The notes below the pieces were generated by a model. The model saw nothing but the letters and a program-made list of their open reading frames with translations, was not told the DNA's origin and did no database searches. Source: Dugong dugon (taxonomy: Eukaryota > Chordata > Mammalia > Sirenia > Dugongidae). Taken from it: a DNA stretch of 64,000 nt. Made by a program: the position numbers and the translations under genes. The first letter of the stretch is position 1. Each line of letters opens with the position of its first letter. Positions 21,524 through 33,442 of this stretch are shown here, one piece after another. The stretch lies in contig CM057477.1 of the NCBI GenBank assembly GCA_030035585.1, positions 60,741,447-60,805,446 on the forward strand. Direction: 5' to 3'.

Positions 21524-22632
21524 TAGTACAGGTACAACAAGATCCAGCATATTGGAGGCAACGTTGCCCAGTGGATATTCCTCCCCAGGGTCTCACCCTT
21601 GGCTAAATAGTCAGCCTTGATTAGGCATGGTTGTTTAAACCACTTTATTATCATCACCATTTCCCCATCTTCTATTCCCAGTCTCCTCCTGCTCTGCCAG
21701 CTTCAGGGGAAGAGCAGGATTAGCCCTGGCTCTCTGGGGCCAAAAGACTGGATTCAAGCACCCAGACCAATATGGATCTCCACGCCAGGGGTCCACAAAC
21801 TTCTGCAAAGCCAAGCTTTTCCCTGGACCCACCACCATCCCGTCCTCATCCAGAGCTTTCCAACACTGATCTCCAAGCTCTCATCTAACCCAAAGGAGAG
21901 TGAGTCCTGCACTAACAATTTTGCTGGGGTTGTGAGGACCTGAAGCCTCAGCAGAGCCCTCCAAGCACCCCAGGTCCTGCCTGCCTGAGGGCCCCTTGGC
22001 AGGTAGGTGGGTTGGAGTGAGGAGTGAAGGGAAGCTGGAATGTGTGCAGGCCACCAACTTCTCTTTGATTTGTTTTACCGTTTTTATGCTTAAAAAGTCC
22101 CTTCCCATCAAGGTCAGAAAAATATTCACACAGATTTACTTCTACTTTTCTATCACTTCCTTTTACATTTTACTCCTTAATCAGTCTAGAATATATCTGG
22201 GTACGTAACATGGGGTGAGATCTACATATTTTCCCTTAAATCACTAATCAGTTGTTCCATCACCAAATATTAAGTAACTCTTCTAGTCCCACTCATTATT
22301 ATGCTATCTTTATCACCTACTAAATTCTTGTATGTACTAGAGTCTGATTCCTGTTATCTCTAGCTTTTTCATTTTTCCCAATGCTTTTCCCACCAATATT
22401 AACTGTGCTTTTGCTGAACCTAAAATTCCAAAATTGATTGTCATTATGATTGATCATTATGCTGTATGTTCAACATCGACAAAAAAATCTTTTCAAAAAT
22501 AATTAAAGTTTAACGCTAATATCCAGCAGGCTTAAATGTAAAATTTATTTCATTTCTAAAATAACTTGACAGTCAATCTTCCTTGAATAAATGCAGAAAA
22601 AACTGCTTTATATGACTCTTTGTTCTAAAGTA

Positions 22633-22843
22633 AAGGAGCCCTGGCGGTGCAATGGTTGCACTCAGTTGCTAACCAAAAGGTTGGCAGTTCAAATCCACCC
22701 AGTGGCTCTGCAGGAGAAAAGATCTGGAGATCTGCTTCCGTAAAGATTACAGCCTACAAAAGCCTATGGGCAGTTCAGCTCTGTCACACGGGGTTGCTAT
22801 CAGTTGAAATCGACTCAACGGCACCTAACAACACAACAACAAT
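22633..22843 (+). mobile_element. AfroSINE, long form, full length
   Basis: Head 'ggagccctggcggtgcaatg', box B 'ggcagttcaaatccac', centre 'ctggagatctgcttccgtaa', tail 'atcgactcaacggcacctaa' and (caa)n. Confidence 0.95.
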
Positions 22844-23166
22844 TTTAAAGTAAATCTGTATTTATTTTGAAAATAACTTATAGGCATTGCTTTATATATT
22901 CTAGATTCTAACCTTTTGCTCATTTGTTATTTGCAGAACATACCCCGGTTACAAGTTTAGTTTATGGCTTCTCTTCACTTTTGTATGGTAACCTTTGATG
23001 AACAGATGCTTACAATTTTAATGTAGACGTATTTATCATTTTTTTCCTTTATGGCTTATGCTTTGGGTCTTACAAAATCCTTCCCTACCTCAATTTTATA
23101 GTCTCTTTCATTTTCTTCTAAAATGTATAAAGTCTTCATTTTTATTTATAAGCTTTAATCTGTCTG
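22844..23166. other. AT-rich intronic stretch, possible L1 relic
   Basis: Sequence such as 'gattctaaccttttgctcat' and 'tttgtatggtaacctttgat' resembles antisense L1 3' regions (text also continuing at 23500-24200). Not resolved. Confidence 0.35.
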
Positions 23167-23362
23167 GAGGAGCCCTGATGGCACAGTGGTTAAAGTGCTC
23201 GGCTGCTAACCAAAAGATTGGCGGTTTGAACCCACCATGGGAGAAGGATGTGGCAGTCTACTTCCATAAAGACTTAGAGCCTTGGAAACCCTATGGGGCA
23301 GTTCTATTCTGTCCCATAGGGTCGCTATGAGTCGGAATCGACGACAGCAGTGGGTTTGGTTG
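23167..23362 (+). mobile_element. AfroSINE
   Basis: 'ggagccctgatggcacagtg', 'ggcggtttgaacccacc', 'catagggtcgctatgagtcg'. Near consensus in the tail. Confidence 0.95.
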
Positions 23363-23364
23363 GG

Positions 23365-24790
23365 GTTTACTCAGTTGTTCCAACAGCACTTGTTGAAGAG
23401 TCCGTCTTCCTTCAGCGATCTGCTGTGCTTCCTCTACATGCATCCAAAGTCCAGATACAGGTAGGTCTGCCTGCACCAACACCATGCCATCTTAAATAAA
23501 TGACTACTCTTGGTCTTTGTTCTGATCAGACTTTAGTTAAATCTATACATTGTTTTAGAGAACTCATTACTCTTTATTAACAAGGTATATTTCTCTGTTT
23601 ATTCTTTAATGGCTTTCTACAAAGTTTTATGATTTACTCTCAAATGGTCAGGCACATCTTTGCTTAGATCATTTTATTAGATTTTTTGTTTATTCCTATT
23701 GTGTAGAAGTACAGTTAGTTTTAAAATATTGATCCTATCTCCACCAACATTGCTGATTCCTTAGTAATTCTAAGAATTCGAATACAAATTCTTTTGCATT
23801 TTCTATGCAGATAACTGTATCATCTGGGATTTATAAATGTTTTTCTCCTTTTCAATCCTTAGATCTGATTTAAAGGAAATGTTTATGATGTATTTTTATT
23901 ATTGTATATTTTTGATCCTTTTATTAGGCGAAGAAATTTCATTTCTATTCCTAGTTTGCTACAAAAGCTTTTGTACAAATCAATGTGAAAATTTATCAAA
24001 TGCTTTCTCTGTATGCATTAAGATGACCATATTATGTTTCTCCTATAATTTGTCAGGTGAATTGCCTTAGTAGGTTTTGTGTGTGTGTGTGTGCGTGTGT
24101 GTATGTGTGCACGTGTGTGTGTGTGACAAACCAGGCATGCATTTCTAGCATAAATCCAGTTGATCAGAATATGTTATATTTTTGTTTATTTAATTCATTA
24201 TTGAATCTGTTTGACAAACAAAATTTTGTTTGTGATTTTTTGAATCTATGTTTACGAGTAACACTGCCTTGTGATTTTCTTTCTCTGTCCAGTTTTTGTC
24301 TAATTTTAATCCAAAGTTACATTTACCTGCAAAATCCTTCCTCCTTTGAACTATTATGGAAAACTTTCTAGATATTTGGAATAATCTGTTCCTTGAAGTT
24401 TTGTTGAAGTTTCCTTTAATACCTTTAGGCCTAGTTTTCCTTTTATGGGAAGATACTAACAAATTAATCTAGATAGAGTTTGTATCACTTTGCATTCCCA
24501 CCAACAATGTATGAAACACTTCCTCTTTCCCCACAGCTTCCATATTGTCAGTGTTTTGGGTTTTTGCCAAACGATAGATGAGAAATAGCATTTAGGTTTA
24601 GTTTTAAATTTGCATTTATTTTATTATTATAATGAATTCATTAAATTTTTTTAATTTCAAAGATTATAACTTTACTTCTAGAAGTTATGTTGTGTTCTTT
24701 TTCAAATCTACTTGGTTGTTTTTTAATTGTCTGGTTTCTTGCCATTATTTCAGTTCCAAAATTTGTTTCATCAAATGTCTTATACATAAA
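23365..24790. other. AT-rich stretch resembling L1 relic, with (GT)n microsatellite
   Basis: Text like 'ttgcattttctatgcagata', 'gtttctcctataatttgtca' and 'ccagttgatcagaatatgtt' is typical of old L1 ORF2/3' sequence. A GT repeat with gc and at interruptions lies at 24076-24125. No intact domain. Confidence 0.45.
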
Positions 24791-24794
24791 CTCC

Positions 24795-25001
24795 AAAACC
24801 AAATCCATTGCCGTCAAGTCGATTCTGAACCATAGCCACCCTGTAAGAGAGAGTAGAACTGCCCCACAGGGCTTCCAAGGCTGTAAATCTTTACAGAAGC
24901 AGAATGCCACATGTTCTCCCATGGAATGGATTGGCGGGTTTGAATCGCCAACCTTCCCATTAGCAGCTGGGAGCTTTAACCACTGTACCACCGTGGCTCC
25001 C
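24795..25001 (-). mobile_element. AfroSINE
   Basis: The plus strand reads 'gagtagaactgccccacagg', 'ggctgtaaatctttacagaa' and 'gtttgaatcgccaaccttcc', ending 'ccaccgtggctccc'. Confidence 0.95.
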
Positions 25002-25220
25002 TGTCTTATACATAGTTGTTTTAAATTTGGTATCTGATCATTTTAGTGTGACAAATTATGTTGGTCTTTGTTGTTTTTGTGATGCTCGGTCATGGCACTT
25101 GCTTCCTTGTGCATGTAGTAAGTTCTAGTCCTATTTAACGCTTAGAATACATCAGTGAACAAAACAATCAAAGACCCTTACAGAACATACATCACTGCAG
25201 GCAGGGACTAAGTAAACAGT

Positions 25221-25423
25221 GTTGTTGTTAGGTGCTGTCAAGTAACTTTTTGACTAACAGCGACCCCACGTGACAGAGCAGAACTTCTCTGTAGGGTTTC
25301 CTAGGCTGTAACCTTTACAGAAACAGATTGTCAGGTCTTTTTCCTGTGGAGCTACTGGGTGGGCTCAAACTGCCAATCTTTTGGTTAGTAGCCGAGCACT
25401 TAACCATTGCACCACCAGGTCAC
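25221..25423 (-). mobile_element. AfroSINE
   Basis: The plus strand reads 'gttgttgttaggtgctgtca', 'gtagggtttcctaggctgta' and 'ttaaccattgcaccaccagg'. It splits an older repeat with 'atcagtgaacaaaacaatca' on its left. Confidence 0.95.
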
Positions 25424-25825
25424 CTTAAGTAAAGACTAAACAAAATACACAAGTAAATTATGTTAGAAAAGTATGTTAGAAGTTGATGAGTGTGATGGAA
25501 AAAGGAAGTGGAGCCTGGAAAGGGGATTGTGAGAGCTGGGGGTGAGGAGAAGGTGGCAGGATTAAACAGAATGGCCAAACCAATCTCAGTGAGGTAGTGG
25601 GAGCTAAGAAAATGCTTGAAGGAGAACAAACTATGTGGATATTTTAGAGAAGCTGTAGAGAGAGCAGCCAGTGCAAAGGCCCTAAGGTGATAGCAGCAAG
25701 CGCCTGAGGCTCCCAGAGAACAGCCAGGAAGCTAGTGTGGCTAGAGTGGAGTGAGCAAGGGGGCAGGAGGAGAGAGTCAGAAAGGTAAAGTGGGGGTTCA
25801 GACCACGTAGCACCTGGCAAACCCA

Positions 25826-25988
25826 AACCAAACCAAACCCGTTGTTGTTGAGTCAATTTCCGACTCATAGCTACCCTATGACAGAGTAGAACTGCCCCAT
25901 AGGGTTTCCAAGGAGCGCCTGGTGGATTCAAACTGCCGACCGTTTGATTAGGAGCCAAACTCTTAACCACTATGCTGCCAGGGTTTCT
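25826..25988 (-). mobile_element. AfroSINE, short form
   Basis: The plus strand reads 'ccgactcatagctaccctat', 'gtttccaaggagcgcctggt' and 'ccactatgctgccagggttt'. Confidence 0.95.
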
Positions 25989-26913
25989 AAAACCTGATTA
26001 GAATGAGTTTAAAAGAAAGAGGAAGAAAATAAAGATAGCAACCACAGATGCCTCTTAAAGTTTGGTTTTAAAGGGGAGCAAAGAAATAGGTCAGTAGCAT
26101 GAGGGAAAGGTGGTATCCATAGAACTTATATTTATTAATATTGTTATATTCATGGGAATTTTCTAGTTGAGAGAGAATATTTGACAACTCAGCAGAGAAG
26201 GGGAGGGGTATTGTTAGAGCAAAGCCCCCAGTAGGTGGAGGAGACAGAATTTAGTACACAAGGAAAAGCAGGCATAGAGGAACAGATGTGTGTAGGTGGA
26301 CATATGTGGAGGTGGAAGCCACAGGAAGTTCAGCCCTTTCATTACTTCTTCTTTCAAGTAAGGGAAGCGTGGATGACCAAGTAGGACTCAGGACATGTCT
26401 GGCCTACTACGGAAACTTAACTCAATCATCCTCACTATTACATCACGAGGAAAGGCTATTTCTTCGTTTTATCTGTGAGGTATCTAAGCAGAGATGCATG
26501 ACTCACTTGTGTAAGGCCCACAGACAGTCCGTGGTAAGTCAAATTCCCTATTCCTCATTTCCTCCTCAGATGCTCATGGTGATATCCATTTAATCTCACC
26601 TGGTATTCTCTCCTCAATCCCAGGTATTTTTCTAGACACTTTCAAAATTTTAGGAGCTGTGTTAAGTGAAGGAGAAAATGCACAGCAAGCTTCCAAGTCC
26701 TAACCAAAATCGGAATTCCAGTCATGTTCCGCAACTGATAAATTATGTGAACTTAGATAACATCTTCAGTTCACAAAGCCCCATTTTCCACATGAATCCT
26801 ACTTACCTAATTCTTATGAACAAGTCAGTAATTTGAAAATTGTAATGCATGATGCAAATATCCTGTGTTTTAATTCTTTTTTCTCTCCTTTGTCTTGTGC
26901 CTATTCTTAATGC

Positions 26914-27114
26914 CATACCCACTGCTGTGGAGTAGATTCTGACTCACAGTGACCCTACAGGACAGAGTAGAACTGCCCCATAGAGCTTCAGAGGCTGTAA
27001 ATCTTTACTGGAGCAGACTGCCACATCTTTCTCCTGAGGAGCGACTGGTGAGTTTGAACTGCCGACCTTTAGGTTAGCAGCCGAGCTTTTTAACCACTGT
27101 GCCACCAGGGTCCT
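26914..27114 (-). mobile_element. AfroSINE
   Basis: The plus strand reads 'cagtgaccctacaggacaga', 'ggctgtaaatctttactgga' and 'aaccactgtgccaccagggt'. Confidence 0.95.
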
Positions 27115-27162
27115 TCTTAACACCATAGTGATATAAATTAGCATACAATTATAGATAACTAT

Positions 27163-27402
27163 GGAGTTCCTGGGTAGTGCAAATGGCTAACAGTGCTAGC
27201 TTTTAACATAAAGGCTGGAGGTTTGAGTCCATCCAGAGGTGCCTCAGAAGAAAGGCCTGATGACCTACTTCTGAAAAATCAGCCACTGGAAACCCTATGG
27301 AGCACAGATCTGTTCTGACACCCATGGGGTTGCCATGAGTCAGAACTGACTCAACAGCAACTGGTTTGGGTTTTTTGGGGGTTTTTTTTTTTTTTTTTTT
27401 GG
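27163..27402 (+). mobile_element. AfroSINE variant with long T-rich 3' end
   Basis: 'gttcctgggtagtgcaaatg', 'agaaaggcctgatgacctac', 'catgagtcagaactgactca', then a G/T run. The head is of the 'gtgcaaatggctaacagtgc' variant. Confidence 0.9.
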
Positions 27403-28361
27403 TTCTATAGATAACTATATCTACATGCAGTATGCATTATCTGCAAATTTGCCTACATTCAATTCTCTTAAACATATATACATCTGTGAAATCCATCCAT
27501 CAATTTTAACTACTTGATGCCTTAGATGGTGACATTCATATCAGTTCTAACAGATTGTCTTTTCGAAATGATCTTTTGTCCCTCAAAATTTATTAAAGGG
27601 TGATCTCTAGATTTCCCTGGACAACAGCCCTTGACTCTTTTGTTATATTGTACCACTTGAAAGATTTCTCTTCCCTCAGTATTTCTTTTTTAAGTAGGTC
27701 CTTTTGCACGTGGGCTTCAATTAAATCGTAAAACTTGCTGTAGTTAGTTTTGATTTTATATGCATTGCAAAACCCACAATCATACACATCCCTAAGCTTT
27801 GGTGATAGTTCAATATACTGTGCATGCGAAGTACATTAAACATACATTAAAACACAGCTGCAAAGTTTCCTTCACAAAAATCTATAAGGGCATTTCACTT
27901 TCAAAAAGTTCCTTTTGTAGTGAAAATAAATACCTGTTTCTTTGATATGCTAGTTTCACTGAAAGAATATATTACTAGAGAATGATTACTATTTTATAAC
28001 CATATTTCACTTAAAATCTTCCAGAAAAAAAAAAATGTTCATTTGTTTTCATTGTAGATCTAGGCAAAGGGTGATAAAAAGCTTTATGGTCAAGGCAATC
28101 ATGCTGAAAACAAAGAGCAGGGGCCATTTTTTACTGTGATGGGCTGGGGCTGAACTCAAGACTCTCTCCTTTCCTTGGAAGCTATGGTGGAATTTACAGT
28201 AATCACCCTGGCTGGCTGCCCATCACACAGCTGAACAGCGCACCAAAAAAATAATATCTGGGGAGACGGCCTCAACATAATTTTAGAACTCTCATTGTTT
28301 TTATTCTTCAAGTTTGAAAGATGATTGCTTTTTTTTTTTAAACAGAGAAGAAAAAACTCAC

Positions 28362-28461
28362 CCAGCTGTTACCACGATTCATATTCCAATAGCCTCCAGA
28401 CTCCTCAAGGCCACCTGGTTGACTTTTGCCTTGGAGTCGGTCCAGAAAAGCATTATTTACC
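28362..28461 (-). CDS. EPSTI1: EPSTI1 internal exon D (100 nt)
   Basis: The first base completes the Arg codon from exon C. Thirty-three codons follow, beginning VNNAFLDRLQGKSQPGG and ending YWNMNRGNSW. Human EPSTI1 is VNNAFLDRLQGKSQPGG and CWNMNSGNSW, so the first 17 residues are identical to the human sequence as I recall it. The acceptor is ttttaaag|GGTAAAT with a T-rich tract upstream. The donor is AGCTGG|gtgagt, near-perfect consensus. If the donor were not used, translation would run ten more codons into the intron to a TAA. The conserved AFLDRLQGKSQPGG block is the most conserved stretch of the gene in this window. Confidence 0.96.
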
Positions 28462-31400
28462 CTTTAAAACAATGAAAAATGTATGTAAGTGGAAAGCTGG
28501 CTGCAGGGCTGAGAGATTTTTTGAGAACCTAATGTGCTGTATGAACTGACTGTGGGGATTGCCTCCCCCCTTCAGCTTAGAAGAAATCTGCAGAAATGTT
28601 TTTTCGCATTCACCTCATGACATGCTGTTAAGCCCCCTTACTGGGGCTGGAGCCGGTCTTGGCTCGGGTCAAGGGGGCACAAATTTGTAACCTCAGAATT
28701 TCACTCACCGATCTTCTACCAGTTCAGCAAGAGCCCCACTTGCCCAGCCAACAGCACCCGAAGGGCCATGACAGGCGTGAGCCCCAGAGGCTGTGGAAAG
28801 ATGGACGCTTCAGCAAGAACCCAAACGTGAAGAGGAACTAAACTAAACACAGCTCTGTGGCACTATTGTATCCCATTGCCAGTCCTGCTAAAGCAAATCC
28901 CGTAAGTGAAAAGTAGAAGAAGACATGGAGAGGGTGTAGGAAAGGGAAATGTCAGAAGAGGGAAGCCCAAGCTTTCAGAAATAAGAATGGATACACCTTT
29001 CCCCAACGTTCTGTCATACCTGCAATAACCCATCAGAGAAATAATATTCAACAACATAGGAGGTAAAGCTATAAAGAAAGGTTAAGAAAGTGATTATCAT
29101 GAAGGTCAGGATAAGGCTTACCTGCAAGGTGATGGCTATATTCTATTTCTTGACCTGGCTACATGGGTGTTCACTGATACAGTGACACATTGAGCACATG
29201 TATCTGCTCCATATCTCTATGTGGCTGACTTATCCTTATCACTGGAATGTCACCCGTTCAGTGAGACCTTTCTTGGTCACCCACTGCCTCCAGTCACTCC
29301 CTTAACTTCATCCTGTGTGTGTATGTATCACTGTCTGAAATAATCTTGCTGTTTAACTGTTGGTTTTCTATTTTCCTCCTCCAGATTGTAATTTCCATGA
29401 GGTCTGGGACCTCTTCTGCCTTGCTTACCCCGATTCCCAGTGCCCAGAACAGTGCCTTTGCAGAGGCAGCCACCCTGATGTCAGAACTGTTGAACGAATG
29501 AATCGCCCAGGCACAATGTCCTCAACCCTGCCTGCTGCTGGTGACTAGGGCTGCATCATGAGGCTACCATTGGTGGTGAGTGCAGACTGCCAAACAGGTC
29601 ACTGTCAATGGCTCCCGATTCAGGGACATGGCTATGACTGACAGCATGTCACAAATGCACAACGTAATGGGATATCACCCTTGAGCTTCAGTTACTACGA
29701 CAAAATCAGAGTGGTTGAGCTTTCCTTGAGACTTTGGAAGCGTCCACAACTGGTCTATGTCCACTGAAATATCAGTCATCCTGAGACAATGGGAGGTAAA
29801 GAGATTGTTTCTCTCAATTCCTACTGAGAATTCAAAGAGGGGGTAAAAGTACCAGCTTCTATTTTTGTTTGCTAGTTTTAGAAAGTACATATATTATACT
29901 GCAGTCCCACTAGTTCTCCAGATTTTCTTCTAAGATTTAATTTGGACAAAAACTATTATTCAGGGATGGCCCAAGTTTCAATAAATCAATTCAATTCATC
30001 CCAATTTTTAGCTCAGGGCCTAGTTCCTTTCAGGTCTTTGACCGCCCTGCTCTGTCTTTTCTCTGTGGAGTTCCTACTTGTCTTCTCTCACTCAGGAAGT
30101 TATACCAGGTCAAGTTCGGGTACACTCGTGCTCGTTAGAGGAGTCATTGAAAAGCCTGTGAGGAATCCCACAAGCTTCTATTATAAAGCTCAGGGTTAAG
30201 GTTTCTGCTATGTGGACTTCGAAATAGTAGAAAGCATGTCACCTTTCTGACTCCAATAAAGTTATGCCCCTAGAGAAAACCTAACTTATGTCCCCTAAAC
30301 ACATACTACATAGCTCTGAGTAGAAAGGGACACAGCTATTGCATTCATTAAGATGCTACTGTATTGTCCTTGATAACATGGGAAAGCTAACTGCAACCTC
30401 TACAGGACAATACAAATACAGGCACTTTCTAAAAACTGATTGAAAACATAAAATATGTGTTTAAAGACTTGATCAGTTATTTCAAAACTTATGACTGAAT
30501 TTATTATCCAGAGAAGCTTCCTCATGGATTAAACTTGGATCTACATTTAACAAGAACCAATCATGAAAATGGAATGTAAAAAGTAGACAGCTCTACCAAT
30601 ATGTAGGTATTCAGCAGTATGGAGAACTTAAAGAATGAAGGTCTGGGTTTCTGTAACAAAACAGAATCTCTTCCATCTCTAATCAAGTAACTTCTGTTTT
30701 TACTGGGTGCCAATTCAAGATTAATCTCCTAGCAATGGGGCCTATTAATATGACACATCACTTTCTTTAAGGTGCTTAAAACCTATACTATCTAATTAAT
30801 CCTCAGGAATCCAGAGAAATAACTGGCTACTGTTAGCAACCAGTGTTATATAAATACAATAACAGGTTTTTTTAACGGAAAGTCTTTTAAGGAGAAAAAC
30901 CAATGAAAATGGACTAAACTAATGTACGGCCTACTTTATAACAAATAGGTAGCAGTAATGGTCCAGTCTTACCCCAAAAATAGCCTAACTCACGTAGCAG
31001 AGTTTTGATGTTTCCTTCTAATCAGAGAAGAATATATAAACTCACATTTGACATTTTCAAACTATTTTGACTAGACTATGGAGGCAGATAGTCCAGTCAA
31101 AAAAATATGACCACCCATCATTGTTGGTACCCTCAGAACTGGGAACTTCCATTGAAAACTTTGTAGAATCTCTCATTTATAAAATGAAACCACCACATTT
31201 TAAAGCTCACATGAGTAACCGTGGAAAGGCTACACACACAAAAGAAACCATTCATTTCCAAAGAAGAGTTTGCTCCTTTAAATCATGAATGAAAGCCTTT
31301 ACATTAAATTCTCCTAAAACACAAGCATACCCCAATAAACTTAAATAGCCCAAGTGCCCTCTAAGAAAAGCCTAGAATAATAATGATAGACAAAATGGTG

Positions 31401-32024
31401 GTTATTGATAACTGTTCCAACACCAGCATAATAAAGATATTTCCTAGTTACTATTAAGTATTAACATAATTAATATTAGGAAAAAGAGAATACTTACACT
31501 ATCAAAAATTACTTAATGATTCCATTTTAAGATTTCCCCCCAATGTATTAGTCAATAGAAAACAATTTCAATGGTACTTTTTCTCTGAGTTTTTGTATTC
31601 AAATACGGGCATTTCATCATCTAAACAAATTCGATTACTGAACAAAGAATTCATAATTGAATAAAAATTAAACTATTCCAAAATATTGATGATGGTAAAG
31701 CACCATCTCAAAGGATTGCGATGCTTTGTCCCAAGGGAGGTAAATTAAATACAATCTAAACGAACACCTAACTTGAGATCATGATTCAGTTTTCTAATGT
31801 GAGTTTATACAACCTGTCCAGAAAAAACTGATTGTGTGTGTGTGTACAATATATAGCAGTTGGTATCTCTCACACACACCACACCCCAATTAACATAAAG
31901 ATTAAAAAGGTAAAATGGATTACAAAACCATACTCAATATGTAGTCTTTTTGTAAAACGCTGCAAAAATTTTATAAATAATCGATTTAAGCAACGATGCT
32001 TATTTTATTAGGAATCACACACAC
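28462..32024 (-). other. EPSTI1: EPSTI1 intron C-D (about 3.6 kb)
   Basis: Relatively repeat-poor. An L2 3' end sits at about 29210-29505 ('ccatgaggtctgggacctct', 'ccagaacagtgcc', 'ttgaacgaatgaat'). 28620-28850 is a GC-richer patch with an unassigned 60-codon frame. The remainder is unique AT-rich sequence with no exon seen. Confidence 0.65.
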
Positions 32025-32098
32025 CTCCTGTGCTCCGTTTGGCGGGTTTTGGTTCTTTCTTCCTCTTCTTGCTGTCGCTTAAGCTCCAATAGTTCACT
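32025..32098 (-). CDS. EPSTI1: EPSTI1 internal exon C (74 nt, coiled-coil segment)
   Basis: Reads SELLELKRQQEEEERTK, then TRQTEHR and the first two bases of a split Arg codon. Human EPSTI1 has SELLELKRQQQEQERAK and HQTEHRR. The acceptor is ttgttcctag|AGT. The donor is CAGGAG|gtgtgt, which departs from gtragt at +3 to +5 and runs into a short gt repeat (gtgtgtgtga), so it may be a weaker splice site. The exon continues the charged helix of exon B. Its 74 nt length is not a multiple of three, so skipping it would shift the frame into exon D. Confidence 0.95.
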
Positions 32099-33122
32099 CT
32101 AGGAACAATAAAAGTTTAAAAATATGGTTTCCAATTTAACACGGTTGTACAGAAGACACCTAAATCAATGACATATTTCACCTTAGCTGGTGCAATATTT
32201 CTCTTTTGAAACTTTAACTTAAATACCATTTCCATGTGAAATTATTTTCTTATGTAACTAGGTAGCAAAAATAATTGTGGCTTAGTCAAACTGAATTGCT
32301 CTGAGTGTAAAATTGTGAGATTAAAAAGCCATGGTGCATAGTCAGGATATTAGACCAACAGGTATAACATACACAGAGGAAAACGTAATGTGAGACAAAC
32401 ATGCTTGCATCTTACAAAGAAAATCAATTTAATTAGGCTCTTAAGGTATGTCATACAATACCATTTCTTTGTATTTGTCTAGCATCTCTCCCCTAGTAAA
32501 CTCACAGCAGCTTCCAAATTAATATTTGACTCAATTCTATAGTACAACTCTGTTAGCAAAATATTCTCCATCCTGGAGAATAAGTACTCACCTATCACTG
32601 ACTAGTTACTTCTGGTACTAACAGAACTTTGGGTTCCTTACAGGAGATCATTTGCTTCAAATAGGAGATCACTTTATTAGAACTAAACCTCTAGCTTCTG
32701 ACATTCTGATTGTCTTCTTGGAAGAGGTAACTTGGCTTGCAGAGTCAGTTTATTATGTTCACAGTATTATCAAAGAACTAGATCCCAGGATTTCTCTAAG
32801 ACCTAACTGCCTACCATGAGACAGACAGTGAGTTTTATCCCCATCTCACAGACAGAAAAAGGCAGAGGGAAGTCAATTATCTGGCCAAGTTATAAGTCAG
32901 TGCCTGAGTCAAACAGATGTCATGGTAGAGAAAATACTGTCACATCTTGGTAAGCACATGCCAATGCATGTATTATTTTTAAACCCCAAAACTTACTTGA
33001 TGAAACGTACAAAATAAATCCAAAGTTTAGATTCAATTTTTTTTTTAACTTTGTTTAAAGTCGTTCCAATATTCCACAGTCCCCAAAACAAAAAGAGCGG
33101 TTTCTAATACTGTTATACGTTC

Positions 33123-33187
33123 TACCCTGTCCCATAGGGTCGCTATGAGTTGGAATCGATTTGACAGCATACAGCAACAAAAACAAA
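33123..33187 (+). mobile_element. AfroSINE tail fragment
   Basis: 'ctgtcccatagggtcgctat', 'gagttggaatcgatttgaca', then 'acagcaacaaaaacaa'. Confidence 0.85.
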
Positions 33188-33230
33188 TCCCTAAAGCCCT
33201 TTATTTAATTACTATCCTAATTAACACCTA

Positions 33231-33442
33231 AGGAGCCCTGGTGGTACGATGGGTAAGTGATCAGCTGCGAACTGAAAGGCTGATGGTTCGAACACCCCCA
33301 GCAACTCCGTGGGAGAAAAGACCTGGCGATCTGCTCCCATAAAGATTACAGCCTAGAAAACCCTATGGGATAGTTCTGCTCTGTTACATGGGGTGGCTAT
33401 GGGTCGGAATTGACTTGAGGGCACCTAACAAAAACAACAATT
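33231..33442 (+). mobile_element. AfroSINE, long form, full length
   Basis: 'ggagccctggtggtacgatg', box B 'gatggttcgaacacccc', 'gacctggcgatctgctccca', tail 'gagggcacctaacaaaaaca'. Among the best preserved long copies. Confidence 0.95.

Larger units (their letters stand above)
19165..28361 (-). other. EPSTI1: EPSTI1 intron D-E (about 9.2 kb)
   Basis: No further exon recognised. It holds a duplicated block, L1 3' ends, nine AfroSINEs, a MER5A-like element and a GT microsatellite. The alternative short segment that precedes the long C-terminus in human was not found. Confidence 0.7.

Noticed and set aside
24057..24371. 104-codon frame with Cys/Val repeats
   Set aside because: Produced by translation of the (GT)n microsatellite and adjoining AT-rich relic.
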